Positions 26,297 to 37,164 are shown, numbered from the stretch's first letter. The stretch is DNA of 64,000 bases from Deltaproteobacteria bacterium (GCA_020060215.1 JAGVAP010000021.1:1-64000), one strand, 5' to 3'. Notes: generated by a model from the letters alone, not told the origin. Program-made: numbers and translations.

Positions 26297-26782
26297 TCAG
26301 AACTTCCCCATGAGGTGCAGGTAATGGTAGGTCACGATGCCCACCGTCGTCGAGAGATTCAGGCTCCGCACCTCGCCCCATATCGGGACCGCAAAGCAGG
26401 GGAACCGTTCCCGAAGCTCCTCGGGGAGCCCTGAGGATTCCTGGCCGAAGAGCAGGTAGTCCCCCGGGGCCACGACCGCTTCCGTATAGGGCTTGCCCGA
26501 ACGCGCGCTGAAGCCGATGATGTTCCCGGGTTCCCCCAGGACGGTTTCCAGGAAGGACTCGAGGCCGGCATGGTGCCGCACGTCCACCTGAGCCCAGTAG
26601 TCGAGTCCGGCCCTCCTGAGGTGCCGATCGTCCACCTGAAATCCCAGCGGATGGACGAGGTGGAGCCGCAATTGCGCCGCTCCGCACAGCCTGGCGACAT
26701 TCCCGGTGTTGAACGGGATCTCGGGCCGGTATAGTACCACGTGAAGGGCGGGAGAAGAAACGATCTTGTGCTTTATGGTCAT
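26297..26782 (-). CDS. trmL: tRNA (cytidine/uridine-34 2'-O)-methyltransferase TrmL
   Basis: 161 aa from the ATG of MTIKHKIVSS; the longer open frame adds 29 residues that overlap a repeat. SPOUT-family motifs are present: LHVVLYRPEIPFNTGNVAR, LLFGQESSGLPEE and LNLSTTVGIVTYHYL, which form the knotted AdoMet site. TrmL methylates the wobble ribose in tRNA-Leu isoacceptors. It lies in a leftward run after the zinc-ribbon gene and before the IMPase-like gene. Confidence 0.9.
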   Translation of the reverse strand: MTIKHKIVSSPALHVVLYRPEIPFNTGNVARLCGAAQLRLHLVHPLGFQVDDRHLRRAGLDYWAQVDVRHHAGLESFLETVLGEPGNIIGFSARSGKPYTEAVVAPGDYLLFGQESSGLPEELRERFPCFAVPIWGEVRSLNLSTTVGIVTYHYLHLMGKF

Positions 26783-26806
26783 CGCGATCAAAGCCGCCCC
26801 TCCCGG

Positions 26807-26883
26807 GAATGTCCAATGTAAAATGTTTGGTGTTGCTCTTTTCTTCCCTGGACATCGGTCATTGGACATTCGACATTGGATAT
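26807..26883. repeat. GGACATTGGACATT word repeat, family C
   Basis: AATGTCCAATGTAAAATG at the left and CATTGGACATTCGACATTGGATATT at the right form an imperfect palindrome upstream of trmL. Other copies are near 34318 and 50960. Confidence 0.65.
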
Positions 26884-26890
26884 TTGCTCC

Positions 26891-27073
26891 TCAAAACGGT
26901 CTCAATGAACCGCAGTCGGGGCACTGCCAGTTGACGCCGCTGCAGGTGAGCCCCCAGAGGTTTTCCTCCATGCACTCATTGCAGATCTGAAAGCCGCACG
27001 GGCAGGTCCAGCAGAACGGCTGTTTCTTTCCGCAGCAGCTGCACAGGTACTCCTTCTTTCTCGATCTTGCCAT
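26891..27073 (-). CDS. Small Cys-rich zinc-ribbon-like protein
   Basis: 60 aa with 11 cysteines (11, 13, 14, 21, 24, 26, 31, 34, 44, 51, 54), arranged as CSCCGK, CWTCPCG, CNEC and CPDCG. This fits two or more zinc knuckles. The product is basic at the N-terminus (MARSRKKEYL). I do not recognise the family. It lies between the WalJ-like gene and trmL on the same strand. A repeat abuts its 3' end. Likely a real gene because of the dense and regular Cys pattern. Confidence 0.6.
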   Translation of the reverse strand: MARSRKKEYLCSCCGKKQPFCWTCPCGFQICNECMEENLWGLTCSGVNWQCPDCGSLRPF

Positions 27074-27229
27074 TGGAATCGTTCGCCGTGGGTGTTCGTT
27101 TTCCGTGGCTCACCACCTGAGCTGCCCGCATGAATAGACGTTCTCTTCAATAGGCGACAAACGGAAAACAGCCAAGAGTAAGCGGTCCATGCGGTCTTTC
27201 CATCGGTTCCAAACGAGCATGACCAACGG

Positions 27230-28003
27230 TCAGATCTCAACCATGGGCGAAGGCCTGTGCTGCTCCGTCACCAGGACCTGCGTGCGCTGACCGCGGCACA
27301 TGTCGAGGCTTTCCCGCACGGTCGTGAGCGCCTTTGCAGGAAGGTTGTTGACCTCGCTCAGATGCGCCAGGGCCACCCAGGCCAGACTGCCGTGGGACAG
27401 CCGCCGGATCAGGCGCGCCGCCTGCAGATTGGAGAGATGCCCTTCCGGTCCCCTGATCCTCCTCTTCAGCTCCAGCGGATAAGGGCCATTCTCGAGCATC
27501 TGCTCGTCATGATTGAATTCGACGATCACGGCGTGACACCCCTGCAGGCGATCTTCCACGACTGCGGTCGAACGCCCCAGGTCCGTGATCAGGCCGAGCC
27601 GCACGTTGTCCGAGCAAAGGACCAGTCCCATGGGATCCGCGGCATCGTGGCATTTGGTGAAAGTCTCGACGGTGAGGTCCTGGATGCAGAAGCTCCGGCC
27701 GGTGCTGACAGGGACCATCCCTGGAATGGAGCCGAGGGTCCTCATCCCTTTGTGGAGCGTGGGGGTATTGGCAAACACCGGGATATTGAGCTTCCTGGCG
27801 AGCGGCCCGGCGCCCCGGATATGGTCCAGGTGTTCATGGGTGAGCACCAGTGCGTCAAGGCTCCGCGCATCCACTCCGATGACTTCCAGCCTCCTGACCA
27901 CTTCGCGGCAACTCAACCCCGCGTCCACGAGGATGCGGGCACGGCATGTCTCGACATAGCATGCATTCCCCCCACTCCCCGAAGCGAGAACCGCAAAGCG
28001 CAT
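27230..28003 (-). CDS. Metallo-beta-lactamase-fold hydrolase, WalJ/YycJ-like
   Basis: 257 aa. It begins MRFAVLASGSGGNACYVE, the typical opening of YycJ/WalJ proteins, and carries the metal motif LTHEHLDH (HxHxDH) near 55-62. Later His/Asp residues (TKCHDAADPMG, EFNHDEQML, LAHLSEVNN) complete the site. YycJ-like proteins are exonuclease-like hydrolases implicated in DNA mismatch repair or cell-wall signalling in other phyla. Which applies here is unknown. It is followed by the Cys-rich small gene. Upstream is a family E repeat. Confidence 0.85.
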   Translation of the reverse strand: MRFAVLASGSGGNACYVETCRARILVDAGLSCREVVRRLEVIGVDARSLDALVLTHEHLDHIRGAGPLARKLNIPVFANTPTLHKGMRTLGSIPGMVPVSTGRSFCIQDLTVETFTKCHDAADPMGLVLCSDNVRLGLITDLGRSTAVVEDRLQGCHAVIVEFNHDEQMLENGPYPLELKRRIRGPEGHLSNLQAARLIRRLSHGSLAWVALAHLSEVNNLPAKALTTVRESLDMCRGQRTQVLVTEQHRPSPMVEI

Positions 28004-28016
28004 CCATCACCAGCGA

Positions 28017-28192
28017 AAAGGCAAGAATGGAATGATGGAATGGTGAAGGGATGGGTTCAAAGAAAGGGAGACACCTTGCGGGACACTGAGGTCATGGGCC
28101 TTCGGTGGTCGTTCCCCATCCTTCCATCCTTCCATCCTTCCATCATTCCAGTCTTCCATTCTTCCATCATTCCAATCTTCCACTCACTCCAG
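28017..28192. repeat. TTCCATCATTCCA word repeat, family E
   Basis: The left half has GGAATGATGGAATGGTG words and the right half CCTTCCATCCTTCCATCATTCCAG and similar words, in rough inverted orientation. It fills the gap between the WalJ-like gene and dut and overlaps the end of dut by a few bases. A second copy lies near 58196. Confidence 0.7.
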
Positions 28193-28633
28193 CCCGCTGT
28201 GCCCGAAACCGCCCTCCCCTCTTGGGGTCGCGTCCAGGTCCTGGACATCCTGCAGCTCCGCCCTGCAGACCCTGGCGATGACCATCTGTGCGATTCTATC
28301 GCCCCTCCTGATCTCCATGGGCTCCGTGCCCCAGTTGATCACGATGAGACCGATCTCCCCCCTGTAGTCGCAATCGATCGTGCCCGGGGAGTTCACCAGG
28401 CCGAAGCCGTGGCTGAGGGCGAGTCCGCTCCGTGGCCTGATCTGCGCCTCGAACCCGGGGGGAAGGGAGATCGCCAATCCTGTAGGGATCAGCTTGATCT
28501 CGCCCGGCTTGAGTACGACCACCTGCTTCACCGCGGCCCTCAGGTCCATGCCTGCGGATCCGCTGGTCTTGTAGGAAGGCAGCGGGATATCTTCCTGGCC
28601 CTCGAGACGCTTGATCTTGACCTTCACATCCAA
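28184..28633 (-). CDS. dut: dUTPase
   Basis: 149 aa, trimeric dUTPase length. All five motifs can be followed: [40 protein letters not shown] and the C-terminal flap [10 protein letters not shown]. It hydrolyses dUTP to dUMP and pyrophosphate, keeping uracil out of DNA. It is the last gene of the leftward pnp-M16-dut run, separated from the M16 gene by about 280 bp of repeats, so it may have its own promoter. Confidence 0.97.
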   Translation of the reverse strand: MDVKVKIKRLEGQEDIPLPSYKTSGSAGMDLRAAVKQVVVLKPGEIKLIPTGLAISLPPGFEAQIRPRSGLALSHGFGLVNSPGTIDCDYRGEIGLIVINWGTEPMEIRRGDRIAQMVIARVCRAELQDVQDLDATPRGEGGFGHSGLE

Positions 28634-28673
28634 GACTGCGTTACCCCAGCTTTCACCATCTCGATGCTGCAGT

Positions 28674-28752
28674 TGTAGGATGGATGGAGCGAAGCGGAAC
28701 CCGCCAGGAGGCCCGGAGTCGATGGGTTTCGCTTCGCTCCACCCGTCCTACG
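28674..28752. repeat. Dispersed palindromic repeat, family B
   Basis: TGTAGGATGGATGGAGCGAAGCGGAACC and the inverted GATGGGTTTCGCTTCGCTCCACCCGTCCTAC form an about 80-bp cruciform-capable element. A near-complete copy is at 56806 and a degenerate one at 4423. Confidence 0.8.
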
Positions 28753-28796
28753 GGGCTCCACCGGAATCCGTTCTGCAGTCGCGGCAAAGCTCCACC

Positions 28797-28912
28797 CCCA
28801 GGGATCCCCCCTGCCCCCCTTTACGAAGAGGGGGGGGAAGATAAGGGCGCAGCCCTCTTCGGACTGCTTCCATGATCTACCTCCCTTTTCGAAAGGGGGA
28901 CCGAGGGGGTTT
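28797..28912. repeat. G/C-run palindromic repeat between dut and the M16 gene
   Basis: GGGATCCCCCCTGCCCCCCTTTACGAAGAGGGGGGG and CTCCCTTTTCGAAAGGGGGACCGAGGGGG are rough inverse words. Family of long C/G runs around a TTCGAAA or TACGAAG core. No gene content. Confidence 0.6.
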
Positions 28913-30181
28913 TCAGGCTCCTTTACGAAACCGCATTGTCCCCTCGTCCAGCTGCTCCCTCTCGAAAGGCCCCAGGGTGACCAGGGAGACCCGGTCGTCC
29001 CTGAACGAATCCTGGGCGACTTCGACAATCTCGTCCAGCGTGACCTTATCCAGGATGGAGATGACCTCCTCGTGGGAGATGTACCGCCCGTATACATACT
29101 CGTTCTTGGCCAGACGCATCATCCTCGAATCCGTGCTTTCCCCTCCCAGCAGGATTCCCCCGATGATGTTCTCCTTCGTGGCTGCAAGCTCAGACTCGGA
29201 AAGGTCGCCCTCCTGGATTCGTCCGATCTCTTTGCGGATGATCTCCAGCGAGCGGTTCACATTCTTCGCCTCGGTGGCCAGGTAAACCCCCAGGAGCCCT
29301 GCATCGATGTAAGAGGACAGAAAGGAATAGATGGAATAGGCAATCCCCCTCTTTTCCCTGATCTCCTGGAAAAGGCGGGAGCTCATATTCCCGCCGAGGA
29401 TGTTGTTGAGCACCGCCCCTGCAAACCTTCGATTGCTGGAGAGTGAGGGCCCGAGCCCCCCCAGGCAGACATGAACCTGTTCCAGGTCCTTGTAGTGGCA
29501 GCTTATCCCCGGGTGATAGACGGGGCTTGTCCGCGGCGGGACCGAGTCGGTCGGCTGGATCTTTTCAAAGAGGGGCCTCAGCCGATCCACGAGGCCCTCA
29601 TGGTCCACGTTCCCCGCCGCCACCAGGAGGATCTGCTCCGGCGTGTAGAACTTCTCCATATGGCTGAGGATATTCTCTCGGTGGATGGCGGAGACGCTAT
29701 GCGGCGTCCCCAGGATCGACATGCCCAGGGGATGATCCATCCAGTGGAGACCGCTGAAGAGCACGTGGATGTGTTCATCCGGCGTGTCCTCCAGCATGTT
29801 GATCTCCTGCAGGATCACCTGCCTTTCCCGATCGAGCTCCGCCGGATCGAAAAGCGAGTGGAGGAAGATGTCCGACAGGATATCGATCAGCGAGCCCAGA
29901 TGCTTGTCGAGGACCCGCGAATGGAAGCAGGTGTATTCGGAGCTGGTAAAGGCGTTGGACAGGCCGCCGATCACGTCCAGATCGAGCGCGATCTGGTGGC
30001 TGTTGCGGCGTGGGGTTCCCTTGAAGATCATGTGTTCGACGAAGTGGGAGATCCCGTTTTCCTCCACGGTCTCATCCCTGGAGCCCACGCCGATCCATAT
30101 ACCGAACGAGATGGACCTGAAATGGTCCAGTCGCTCGGTCAGGATCCTGACGCCGTTGTTGAGAACACTCTTGTTATGCAT
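28913..30181 (-). CDS. M16 family zinc peptidase
   Basis: 422 aa. The inverted zinc motif HxxEH is present as HFVEH (46-50), with the downstream Glu in [17 protein letters not shown]. The protein has the two-domain fold of single-chain processing-peptidase homologues (second-half motif [26 protein letters not shown]). Its ATG overlaps the pnp stop region by 8 bp, an arrangement seen in many bacteria (pnp-pepR/ymxG). The role is peptide or protein degradation; the substrate is unknown. Confidence 0.93.
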   Translation of the reverse strand: MHNKSVLNNGVRILTERLDHFRSISFGIWIGVGSRDETVEENGISHFVEHMIFKGTPRRNSHQIALDLDVIGGLSNAFTSSEYTCFHSRVLDKHLGSLIDILSDIFLHSLFDPAELDRERQVILQEINMLEDTPDEHIHVLFSGLHWMDHPLGMSILGTPHSVSAIHRENILSHMEKFYTPEQILLVAAGNVDHEGLVDRLRPLFEKIQPTDSVPPRTSPVYHPGISCHYKDLEQVHVCLGGLGPSLSSNRRFAGAVLNNILGGNMSSRLFQEIREKRGIAYSIYSFLSSYIDAGLLGVYLATEAKNVNRSLEIIRKEIGRIQEGDLSESELAATKENIIGGILLGGESTDSRMMRLAKNEYVYGRYISHEEVISILDKVTLDEIVEVAQDSFRDDRVSLVTLGPFEREQLDEGTMRFRKGA

Positions 30182-32270
30182 CGCTGAGGCTTAGTCCGAG
30201 CGCGGCCTTTCTGGAAAGGGCGATCCTGCCGTTCTTGTCGATCTCAAGCACCTTGACCAGGACTTCGTCCCCTTCCTTCAGGATATCGGTTACCTTGTTG
30301 ACACGTTCCTTATCGAGCTGGGAGATGTGGATCAGACCGTCCGTTCCGGGAAGGATCTCCACGAAGGCCCCGAAGTCCATGATCTTGCGGACCTTGCCCA
30401 TGTACAGTTTTCCCACCTCGGCCTCCTGGACGATCTTGCTGATCATGTCCGTGGCCGCCTTGGCCGCGATGCCGTCGGGGGATGCGATCACGACCTTTCC
30501 CTGATCGTCCACCTCGATCCTGGAGTCGGTCGTGGCGCTGATCTCGCGGATGACCTTTCCTCCCGGGCCGATGAGGAGCCTGACCTTCTCGGGTCTGATC
30601 TGGACAATCGTGATCACCGGCGCATATTGAGAGACATGGCTCCTGGGCCTCGATATGGCCTCGTTCATCTTGTCCAGGATGTGGAGCCTCCCTTGTCTCG
30701 CCTGCTCCAGTGCGGACTGCATCACCTCCCGGTTCACGCCCTCGACCTTGATGTCCATCTGCAGGGCCGTGACCCCGTTCCGGGTACCGGTCACCTTGAA
30801 GTCCATGTCTCCATAGTGGTCTTCATCGCCGATGATGTCCGTGAGCACCACGGTTCTGTTCCCGTCGCTGATGAGCCCCATGGCCACACCGGCCACGGCA
30901 TCCTTGATCGGCACACCGGCATCCATCAGGGAGAGGGAGCCGCCGCAGACGCTCGCCATGGAGGACGAGCCGTTGGACTCCAGGATCTCGGAGACGACCC
31001 GAAGGGTGTACTGGAACTCCTCTTTCGGAGGAACGACCGGAAGGAGCGCGCGTCTGGCGAGGGCGCCGTGCCCGATCTCCCTTCTCCCCGGTCCTCCAAG
31101 CCTCTTGGCCTCGTTCACGGAATAGGGAGGGAAATTATAGTGGAAGATGAAGTTCCGGAGCTTGCTCCCGTAGATGGTCTCGATCCGCTGCTCATCCATT
31201 TCCGCCCCGAGCGTGGTCAGCACCAGGGCCTGGGTCTCCCCCCGTGTGAAGAGCGCGGCTCCGTGGACCCGCGGCAGCACACCCACCATGCATTCAATCG
31301 GGCGGACGTCGGTAAAGCTCCTGCCGTCGATGCGCTTGCCCTCGTCGAGGATCATCTTGCGGACCATCTCTTTCTCGATATCGGAGAGGAGATCCGCGAG
31401 CTCCCCCTTTCTTTCCCTGTCCTCGCCGCAAACGGCCTGGATCACCTGCGCGGCAACCTGATCCCTCTTCTGCTGGCGCAACCCTTTTTCCGGGGTGGTG
31501 ATCACTTCCCGGAGGAGGGGGATGGCCAATTCTCTCACCTTCGCGGCCAGTTCCGCGTCCTTCGACACCGCAGGGAGATCTCTCTTCGGTTTGCCGGCGT
31601 CCCTGCGGATCTCCTCCTGCATCTCCAGGATGGGCTGAACGGCCTCGTGGCCGAAGAAGATCGCTTCCACGAGCTCCGATTCAGGCACGAACTGGGACCC
31701 GCCCTCGACCATGACCACGGCGGACTTGCTGCCGGCGACGATCAGGTTGATGTCGCTCTCCTCCTGCTCATCCATGGTGGGATTGATCACCAGCTTTCCG
31801 TCCAGCCTCCCGACCCTGACCGCTGCAATGGGGCCCGCGAAGGGGATATCCGATATCTCCAGGGCGGTCGAGGCCCCGATGATGGCAAGGACGTCCGCCT
31901 CGTTTTCCTTGTCCGTGGAGAGCACGGTCGCGATGACCTGGGTCTCATAGAAATAGTTTTTGGGGAAAAGGGGACGCAGGGGTCGATCGATCAACCGGGC
32001 CGTGAGGGTCTCCCTCTCGCTTGGACGGCCCATATCCCTTCTGAAGTAGTTGCCGGGGATGATCCCACCGGCGTAGGACATCTCCTGGTATTCGACCGTG
32101 AGCGGAAGGAAATCCACCCCTTCCCGAACCTGGTTCGAGCCCACCGCCGTAACCAGGACCACGGTTTCCCCCATCGTTACGACCGCTGCGCCACCGGCCT
32201 GTCGTGCAATTCGGCCTGTTTCAATATGAAGAGTCCGGCCGTTGATCTCTTTCGAGCAGCTCTTTATCAT
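30174..32270 (-). CDS. pnp: Polyribonucleotide nucleotidyltransferase (PNPase)
   Basis: 698 aa. Two RNase PH domains ([15 protein letters not shown] near 90-105; the second has [18 protein letters not shown]), then a KH domain with [12 protein letters not shown] and a C-terminal S1 domain ([24 protein letters not shown]). PNPase degrades mRNA phosphorolytically as part of the RNA degradosome. It follows rpsO by 37 bp, the conserved rpsO-pnp order, and overlaps the M16 gene. Confidence 0.98.
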   Translation of the reverse strand: MIKSCSKEINGRTLHIETGRIARQAGGAAVVTMGETVVLVTAVGSNQVREGVDFLPLTVEYQEMSYAGGIIPGNYFRRDMGRPSERETLTARLIDRPLRPLFPKNYFYETQVIATVLSTDKENEADVLAIIGASTALEISDIPFAGPIAAVRVGRLDGKLVINPTMDEQEESDINLIVAGSKSAVVMVEGGSQFVPESELVEAIFFGHEAVQPILEMQEEIRRDAGKPKRDLPAVSKDAELAAKVRELAIPLLREVITTPEKGLRQQKRDQVAAQVIQAVCGEDRERKGELADLLSDIEKEMVRKMILDEGKRIDGRSFTDVRPIECMVGVLPRVHGAALFTRGETQALVLTTLGAEMDEQRIETIYGSKLRNFIFHYNFPPYSVNEAKRLGGPGRREIGHGALARRALLPVVPPKEEFQYTLRVVSEILESNGSSSMASVCGGSLSLMDAGVPIKDAVAGVAMGLISDGNRTVVLTDIIGDEDHYGDMDFKVTGTRNGVTALQMDIKVEGVNREVMQSALEQARQGRLHILDKMNEAISRPRSHVSQYAPVITIVQIRPEKVRLLIGPGGKVIREISATTDSRIEVDDQGKVVIASPDGIAAKAATDMISKIVQEAEVGKLYMGKVRKIMDFGAFVEILPGTDGLIHISQLDKERVNKVTDILKEGDEVLVKVLEIDKNGRIALSRKAALGLSLSDA

Positions 32271-32307
32271 TCGCTATCCATCCTTTCACAAATAAGCCTC
32301 CCACCAT

Positions 32308-32577
32308 TTACTTCCGGAGACCGAGTTCCTTGATGACGTTCTGATAACGGGTCAAATCCGTCTTCCTGAGATAGTTTAGAAGTCTCCGCCTCTGTCCGAC
32401 AAGCTTCAGCAATCCCCTCCGGGAATGGTGATCCTTCTTGTGGACCTTGAAGTGATCCGTGAGATAGTTGATGCGGTTGCTCAGAATGGCAACCTGAACT
32501 TCAGGTGATCCCGTATCTTTCTCATGTAGTTTGAAACGTTCGATGATCTCCTTTTTTGAATCTGGGGTCAGAACCAC
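32308..32577 (-). CDS. rpsO: 30S ribosomal protein S15
   Basis: 89 aa, the exact usual length, when started at the GTG preceded by GGAGGG at 7 nt. A longer open frame would add repeat-derived residues and is rejected. Conserved S15 sequences are present: [39 protein letters not shown] and [11 protein letters not shown]15 binds 16S rRNA early in 30S assembly and often represses its own mRNA. pnp follows. Confidence 0.97.
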   Translation of the reverse strand: MVLTPDSKKEIIERFKLHEKDTGSPEVQVAILSNRINYLTDHFKVHKKDHHSRRGLLKLVGQRRRLLNYLRKTDLTRYQNVIKELGLRK

Positions 32578-32611
32578 GTTTATCCCTCCTTCCAAAAATT
32601 GTGAACTGAAC

Positions 32612-32692
32612 TCCGCCGCCAAGACACAAAGACACCAGGAAGACCTTGTGATCATTCTTTGTGTTTAGTGCCTTCGTGGCTGATCTTCTACC
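32612..32692. repeat. AAGACACAAAGACAC word repeat, family D
   Basis: CGCCAAGACACAAAGACACCAGG and inverted TTTGTGTTTAGTGCCTTCGTGGC lie between truB and rpsO. Related copies near 42476, 50866, 51083, 53933 and 58095. Confidence 0.7.
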
Positions 32693-32694
32693 CC

Positions 32695-33609
32695 TCAAAC
32701 AAAGACCCGCATGAGCTCAAAATACTCCTGCCCGGTCGCGGGGCGCATCCGTTTCAGGATCGCCAGGAGCTTCCCGTCCTGAACGAGTTTCACGGGGCAG
32801 TCGAGGGAATCCGGCATGCTGGGCAGCACCTCGCCCGCCCACCGGCTGGCCGGGAGCCCTTTTTCGATCATCTCGCCGGTGCCCCTGCTCACCTCCACCT
32901 CGCTCAAGTGGGGAAGGGCATCCCGGAGAGGGATGATTCGATCCCGGAGTCCTGTCGTCAAAGCCTGTGACTCCCTGAGCGTGACCGCATCGGACACCTT
33001 GAACGGGCCGCTGGAGATCCTTCGGAGGGAGATCAGATGCCCTCCGGGTCCGAGCCGTCTCCCCAGCTCCGCGCCGAGGCTCCGCACGTAAGTCCCCTTC
33101 GAGCACCGAACACTCAGGCCGATGTCGGGCAGATCCACCGAGGTCACCTCCAGCCGGTGAATCCTGACCCATCTCTTCTCCAGGTCCGGACGAATCCCCT
33201 TCCGGGCAAGCTCGTACGCCCTCTTCCCTCGGCAGCGCACGGCAGAGAACGCGGGGGGGGCCTGTTCGATTTCCCCGACCAGCTCCAAGGCCTTCCGCCT
33301 GATGAGGTCAGGATCCAGGGGGGAGACCTTTCCGGTCTGAACCACCCGTCCCGTCGGGTCGAGGGTATCCGTTTCGATCCCGAGCCTGAGAACGGCCTCA
33401 TACTCCTTGTCCACGCCGGTCAGATAAGGAGAAAGCTTGGTCCCGCGACCGAGAAGGATCACGAGGAGACCCGTCGCGAACGGATCCAGTGTCCCTGCAT
33501 GGCCGACCCTTTTCTCCTTCAGGATCCTTCGGACATGACGAACTACGTTGAAGGAACTCTCACCCTCTTCCTTGTCTATGAGGACAATGCCGTCCGCAGT
33601 CCTTGTCAT
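32695..33609 (-). CDS. truB: tRNA pseudouridine-55 synthase TruB
   Basis: 304 aa. The catalytic Asp42 lies in HAGTLDPFATG, with KEYEAVLRLGIETDTLDP downstream, both hallmarks of TruB. A C-terminal PUA-like segment (about 235-304) is present. It makes pseudouridine in the T loop of tRNA. Start overlaps the rbfA stop by 4 bp (ATGA), so the two are translationally coupled within the nusA-infB operon. Confidence 0.97.
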   Translation of the reverse strand: MTRTADGIVLIDKEEGESSFNVVRHVRRILKEKRVGHAGTLDPFATGLLVILLGRGTKLSPYLTGVDKEYEAVLRLGIETDTLDPTGRVVQTGKVSPLDPDLIRRKALELVGEIEQAPPAFSAVRCRGKRAYELARKGIRPDLEKRWVRIHRLEVTSVDLPDIGLSVRCSKGTYVRSLGAELGRRLGPGGHLISLRRISSGPFKVSDAVTLRESQALTTGLRDRIIPLRDALPHLSEVEVSRGTGEMIEKGLPASRWAGEVLPSMPDSLDCPVKLVQDGKLLAILKRMRPATGQEYFELMRVFV

Positions 33610-33986
33610 TCATCCTCATCCAACGGCTCGACCGGCGACTCGGACTTCAAGCTGTCCAGGAGCCTCTCCATTTCGGCCCCGGTCTTCAGGGAAGGATCGT
33701 GGACAAAGAGGATCTCCGGCATGTATCTCAGCTCGATCCTCAGTCCGATTTCTCTCTTGATGAAACCCTTGGCGCTTTCAAGGCCGCTCTTCGCCCTTTG
33801 CAGATCTCTTTCCTCACCGATCCGGCTGAAGAAGATCTTCGCATGCCTCAGGTCGTTACTCATCTGGATCCCGGTCAGGGTGACTCCGCTGACCCGAGGG
33901 TCTTTGACCTTTTTCGAAAGAAGGTCCGCCACCTCGCGCAGGATCAAATCCCCGACCCTCACCGATCTCTTTGTGCGCTCCGCCAT
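33606..33986 (-). CDS. rbfA: Ribosome-binding factor A
   Basis: 126 aa from the ATG of MAERTKRSVRVGD; a longer open frame runs 35 codons upstream into the preceding gene and is rejected. The KH-like fold is recognised by VGDLILREVADLLSKKVKDPRV and the DLRHAKIFFS strand. RbfA helps mature the 30S subunit. Its position between infB/DUF503 and truB is the standard operon order. Confidence 0.95.
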   Translation of the reverse strand: MAERTKRSVRVGDLILREVADLLSKKVKDPRVSGVTLTGIQMSNDLRHAKIFFSRIGEERDLQRAKSGLESAKGFIKREIGLRIELRYMPEILFVHDPSLKTGAEMERLLDSLKSESPVEPLDEDE

Positions 33987-34017
33987 CTGTGCGGTTGAAA
34001 CTCCTTGACTCCACTTC

Positions 34018-34305
34018 TCAGAGGTTGAAGACCTCGGTCTTGACATCCACGACTTCCGCCAGGTACAGAGACTCGATGAAGTCCAGCACATGGTTCAGGG
34101 AGGAGTCGATATGGCGGCGATCATTCCCGACCGTACTGATCCCCAGCTCGATCCTCTGCCATTGGTCATTGGAGCCGACCTCGGCCACCGACACGTTGAA
34201 CTTGTGCTTGACCTTGTCCACGATGCTCTTGACGATCTTCCGCTTTCCCTTCAGGGAGTGGTTGTCGTGGATAAGGAACTCGATCAGCAAGGTACCCACT
34301 ACCAT
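34018..34305 (-). CDS. DUF503 family protein (YlxP-like)
   Basis: 95 aa from the ATG of MVVGTLLIEFLIH. The typical DUF503 pattern is seen: SLKGKRKIVKSIVDKVKHKFNVSVAEVG and the late FIESLYLAEVVDVKTEVF. Members sit between infB and rbfA in many bacteria and are linked to ribosome function; the exact role is unclear. Same placement here supports the call. Confidence 0.9.
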   Translation of the reverse strand: MVVGTLLIEFLIHDNHSLKGKRKIVKSIVDKVKHKFNVSVAEVGSNDQWQRIELGISTVGNDRRHIDSSLNHVLDFIESLYLAEVVDVKTEVFNL

Positions 34306-34317
34306 CTCTTCACCGAG

Positions 34318-34428
34318 AATATCCAATGCAGAATGTAGAATGTTGATTCATTCCTCACTTGGACATTGGACATTGGACATTCTATAGTTTGATTCATTCC
34401 TCACTTGGACATTGGACATTCTATAGTT
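34318..34428. repeat. TTGGACATTGGACATT word repeat, family C
   Basis: ATATCCAATGCAGAATGTAG is followed by two direct copies of CATTCCTCACTTGGACATTGG...CATTCTATAGTT. The right end reaches into the stop region of infB, whose last codons (VEAVKAEL, stop) are at 34421. Confidence 0.7.
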
Positions 34429-37135
34429 CCGCTTTGACCGCCTCGACCTGGTACACTTCAAACACGTCTCCGGGTTTGATGTCCTGGAAATTCTCCAGTC
34501 CGATGCCGCATTCATACCCGGTCTGCACTTCCTTCACATCATCCTTGAAACGCCGGAGGGAGCTGATCTTCCCGTCGAAGACCACCACATGGTCCCTCAA
34601 GAGGCGCACGTTCGCGTTCCGCTCCACGTGACCGTCCGTCACCTGGCATCCGGCCACGGTGCCGATCTTGGGGATATGAAACACCTCCTTGATATTCGCC
34701 CGTCCGATGACGTTCTCCTTGTAGACCGGCTCCAGCAGCCCGGCCATGGCGTTCCTCACATCCTGGATCGCGTTGTAGATGACGTCGTAGTATCGGATAT
34801 CCACCTTCTCCTTCTCCGCGATCTCGATCGCCCTTGTGTTGGGCCGCACGTTGAAGCCGATGATGATGGCCCCCGATGCGGAGGCGAGCATGACGTCCGT
34901 CTCAGTCACGGCGCCCGTGGAGGAATGGATCACCTTGAGCTTGACCTCCTCGGTGCTTTGTTTCACGAGGGACTCGGAGAGGGCCTCGAGGGATCCCTGG
35001 ACGTCGGCCTTGAGGATGATGTTGAGCTCCTTGATCTTTCCTTCCTGGATCCGGTCAAACAGGTCGTCCAGGCTGACGATGGTCCTCTTGGTCGTGTCCT
35101 TGGCCTTCTGGGCCTCGCGGTACATGATGACCTCTTTGGCCTTCCGCTCATCCTGGATCACGATGAACTCGTCGCCGGCCATGGGCACGCCGGATATGCC
35201 GTAGACCTCGACCGGCATGGACGGGCCGGCCACCGCCATCCGCGTACCGAGATGGTTCAGCATGGCCCGGACCCTTCCGAAATGCTCCCCGCAGACGAAG
35301 TAATCCCCCTGTTTCAGGGTGCCCCTCTTGATGAGGACCGTCGCCACAGGCCCCCGGTTTTTGTCCAGCTTGGCCTCGATGACCGTGCCTCGGGCGAGCT
35401 TGTCGGGGTTGGCCTTGAGCTCCAGCATCTCCGACTGGAGCAGGATCAGATCCAGCAACTCGTCCACGCCCTGCCCGGTCTTCGCGGAGATGTTCGCGAA
35501 GATCGTTTCACCGCCCCACTCTTCCGGGGCGAGCCCCAGTTCGGACAATTCCCTTCGAACCTTGTCCACGTTGGCATTCGGCTTGTCGATCTTGTTCACG
35601 GCCACGATCATGGGAATGGATGCGGCACGGGCATGATTGATGGCCTCCCTGGTCTGAGGCATGACTCCGTCATCCGCAGCCACCACCAGGACGATCAGAT
35701 CCGTCACCTTCGCCCCCCTGGCCCGCATGGCGGTAAAGGCCTCATGGCCGGGGGTATCGAGGAATACGATGTCTCCCTTCTCCTTCTCCACATAGTAGGC
35801 GCCGATGTGCTGGGTGATGCCGCCGGACTCCGCGGCCGTGATGTTGGATTTCCGGATATAATCGAGAAGGGAGGTCTTCCCGTGGTCGACGTGGCCCATG
35901 ATGGTCACCACAGGGGGCCGGGCCCGCAAGTCCTCCGGCATGTCCTCGGGTTCGGAGAGGATGCTCTCCTCCTGGAAGCGGTCGAGCTCGAGCTCATAAC
36001 CGAACTCCTCCGCGACGAGGGAGGCCGTCTCGAAATCCACCGCCTGGTTCAACCCGGCCATCACCCCAAGGGCCATAAGCCTCCTGATCAGGTCGGCCGC
36101 CTTCACGCTCATGGCCCTGGCCAGATCGGAAAGGGTGACCGTCTCCGGGACCCTGAGTCTTCTCTTCGCCGCCTTTGGAGAGGACGCCTCGGCGGGTCTC
36201 AACTTGCGATGGAGTTCCCTGCCCCCCCCTTCCTTCTTCTTTCGCCTGATCATGCGGCCTTCGTAGAGGTCCGCCCTTTCGAACACCTCCACTTTCCGGT
36301 GCCTGACAATCCCGCGGGGGGTATCGTCTCTGTCCCCGCGCTTCTTTTCCTTTTTCTTCCTTTCAGCGGACTCCGGTTCCTTCTTCGGCGGGGGGGTCAC
36401 CACCGGCTTCAAAGGAGTGGAGGGCGGGGCGACCGGAGCCGGCCTCTCTTCTGCAGCTTCCATCTTCTTTTCTTCTTGGATCTTTCGCGACAAGGGCCCT
36501 TCCTCAGCCCTTCGAATAATCCTCGCAGGCTCTTCCATCTTCCTCTTCTTACCTTTTTTGAATTTGTCCTTGGCAGGGACCTTGGCGGGTTCCTGGACTT
36601 CGGGCTTACGAGTCTCCACGGCTTTCGGCGGTTGCTCCACCGGGGCAGGCTGCTTTGCGGGGGCAGGGGGCTTCTCCTCGGGCGCGGGCTGGACGATGGC
36701 TTCCTGAGCCGCCTCTTCCTGAAGCTCCGGCTCTTCGGGCTCGATGACGGGGGGCTCTTCGGGCTCGACGGCTTCCATTGCGGGCGGAGGCTCCACGTGC
36801 ACTTCGGGCTGCGCTTCGGGCCTGGCTTCCAGCTGCACCTCCGTCGGCTGCGCCGGCGGCGGCGGGGCCGATTCTTCCGGCTCGCCCGGAGCCCTGGACG
36901 GCTCCACAGGCACGGTCATTCGTCTTCGCCGAATCACCGTCGGTCTGATCCTCTTCTCCTCGATGACCTCGGATACCACTCCCGTAGCGATATCCTTGGC
37001 CTTGGCCGCCGTATCTCCGTCCAAAGTGCTCATGTAGTTCTTCACGTTGAGGCCGCCGGCCTTCAATTTCTCCACGAGCTCCTTGCTATCCATGTTAAGG
37101 TCTTTGGCCAACTGATAAACCCTGATCTTCGCCAT
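34421..37135 (-). CDS. infB: Translation initiation factor IF-2
   Basis: 904 aa from the ATG of [13 protein letters not shown], with GGGGGAAC just upstream. An N-terminal IF2_N domain is followed by a long Pro/Glu/Ala- and Lys-rich linker (about 85-310), a second IF2_N-like segment ([20 protein letters not shown]) and the GTPase with [17 protein letters not shown] and NKIDKP. The C-terminal domains bind fMet-tRNA. The long low-complexity linker is typical of deltaproteobacterial IF-2. It lies between ylxR and the DUF503 gene. Confidence 0.98.
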   Translation of the reverse strand: MAKIRVYQLAKDLNMDSKELVEKLKAGGLNVKNYMSTLDGDTAAKAKDIATGVVSEVIEEKRIRPTVIRRRRMTVPVEPSRAPGEPEESAPPPPAQPTEVQLEARPEAQPEVHVEPPPAMEAVEPEEPPVIEPEEPELQEEAAQEAIVQPAPEEKPPAPAKQPAPVEQPPKAVETRKPEVQEPAKVPAKDKFKKGKKRKMEEPARIIRRAEEGPLSRKIQEEKKMEAAEERPAPVAPPSTPLKPVVTPPPKKEPESAERKKKEKKRGDRDDTPRGIVRHRKVEVFERADLYEGRMIRRKKKEGGGRELHRKLRPAEASSPKAAKRRLRVPETVTLSDLARAMSVKAADLIRRLMALGVMAGLNQAVDFETASLVAEEFGYELELDRFQEESILSEPEDMPEDLRARPPVVTIMGHVDHGKTSLLDYIRKSNITAAESGGITQHIGAYYVEKEKGDIVFLDTPGHEAFTAMRARGAKVTDLIVLVVAADDGVMPQTREAINHARAASIPMIVAVNKIDKPNANVDKVRRELSELGLAPEEWGGETIFANISAKTGQGVDELLDLILLQSEMLELKANPDKLARGTVIEAKLDKNRGPVATVLIKRGTLKQGDYFVCGEHFGRVRAMLNHLGTRMAVAGPSMPVEVYGISGVPMAGDEFIVIQDERKAKEVIMYREAQKAKDTTKRTIVSLDDLFDRIQEGKIKELNIILKADVQGSLEALSESLVKQSTEEVKLKVIHSSTGAVTETDVMLASASGAIIIGFNVRPNTRAIEIAEKEKVDIRYYDVIYNAIQDVRNAMAGLLEPVYKENVIGRANIKEVFHIPKIGTVAGCQVTDGHVERNANVRLLRDHVVVFDGKISSLRRFKDDVKEVQTGYECGIGLENFQDIKPGDVFEVYQVEAVKAEL

Positions 37136-37164
37136 CTGTTCCCCCAAGAAACTGAAATCAATGC

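Noticed and set aside
32578..32655. Longer start for rpsO
   Set aside because: The added residues are repeat-derived. The GTG with GGAGGG gives the exact 89-aa S15 length.
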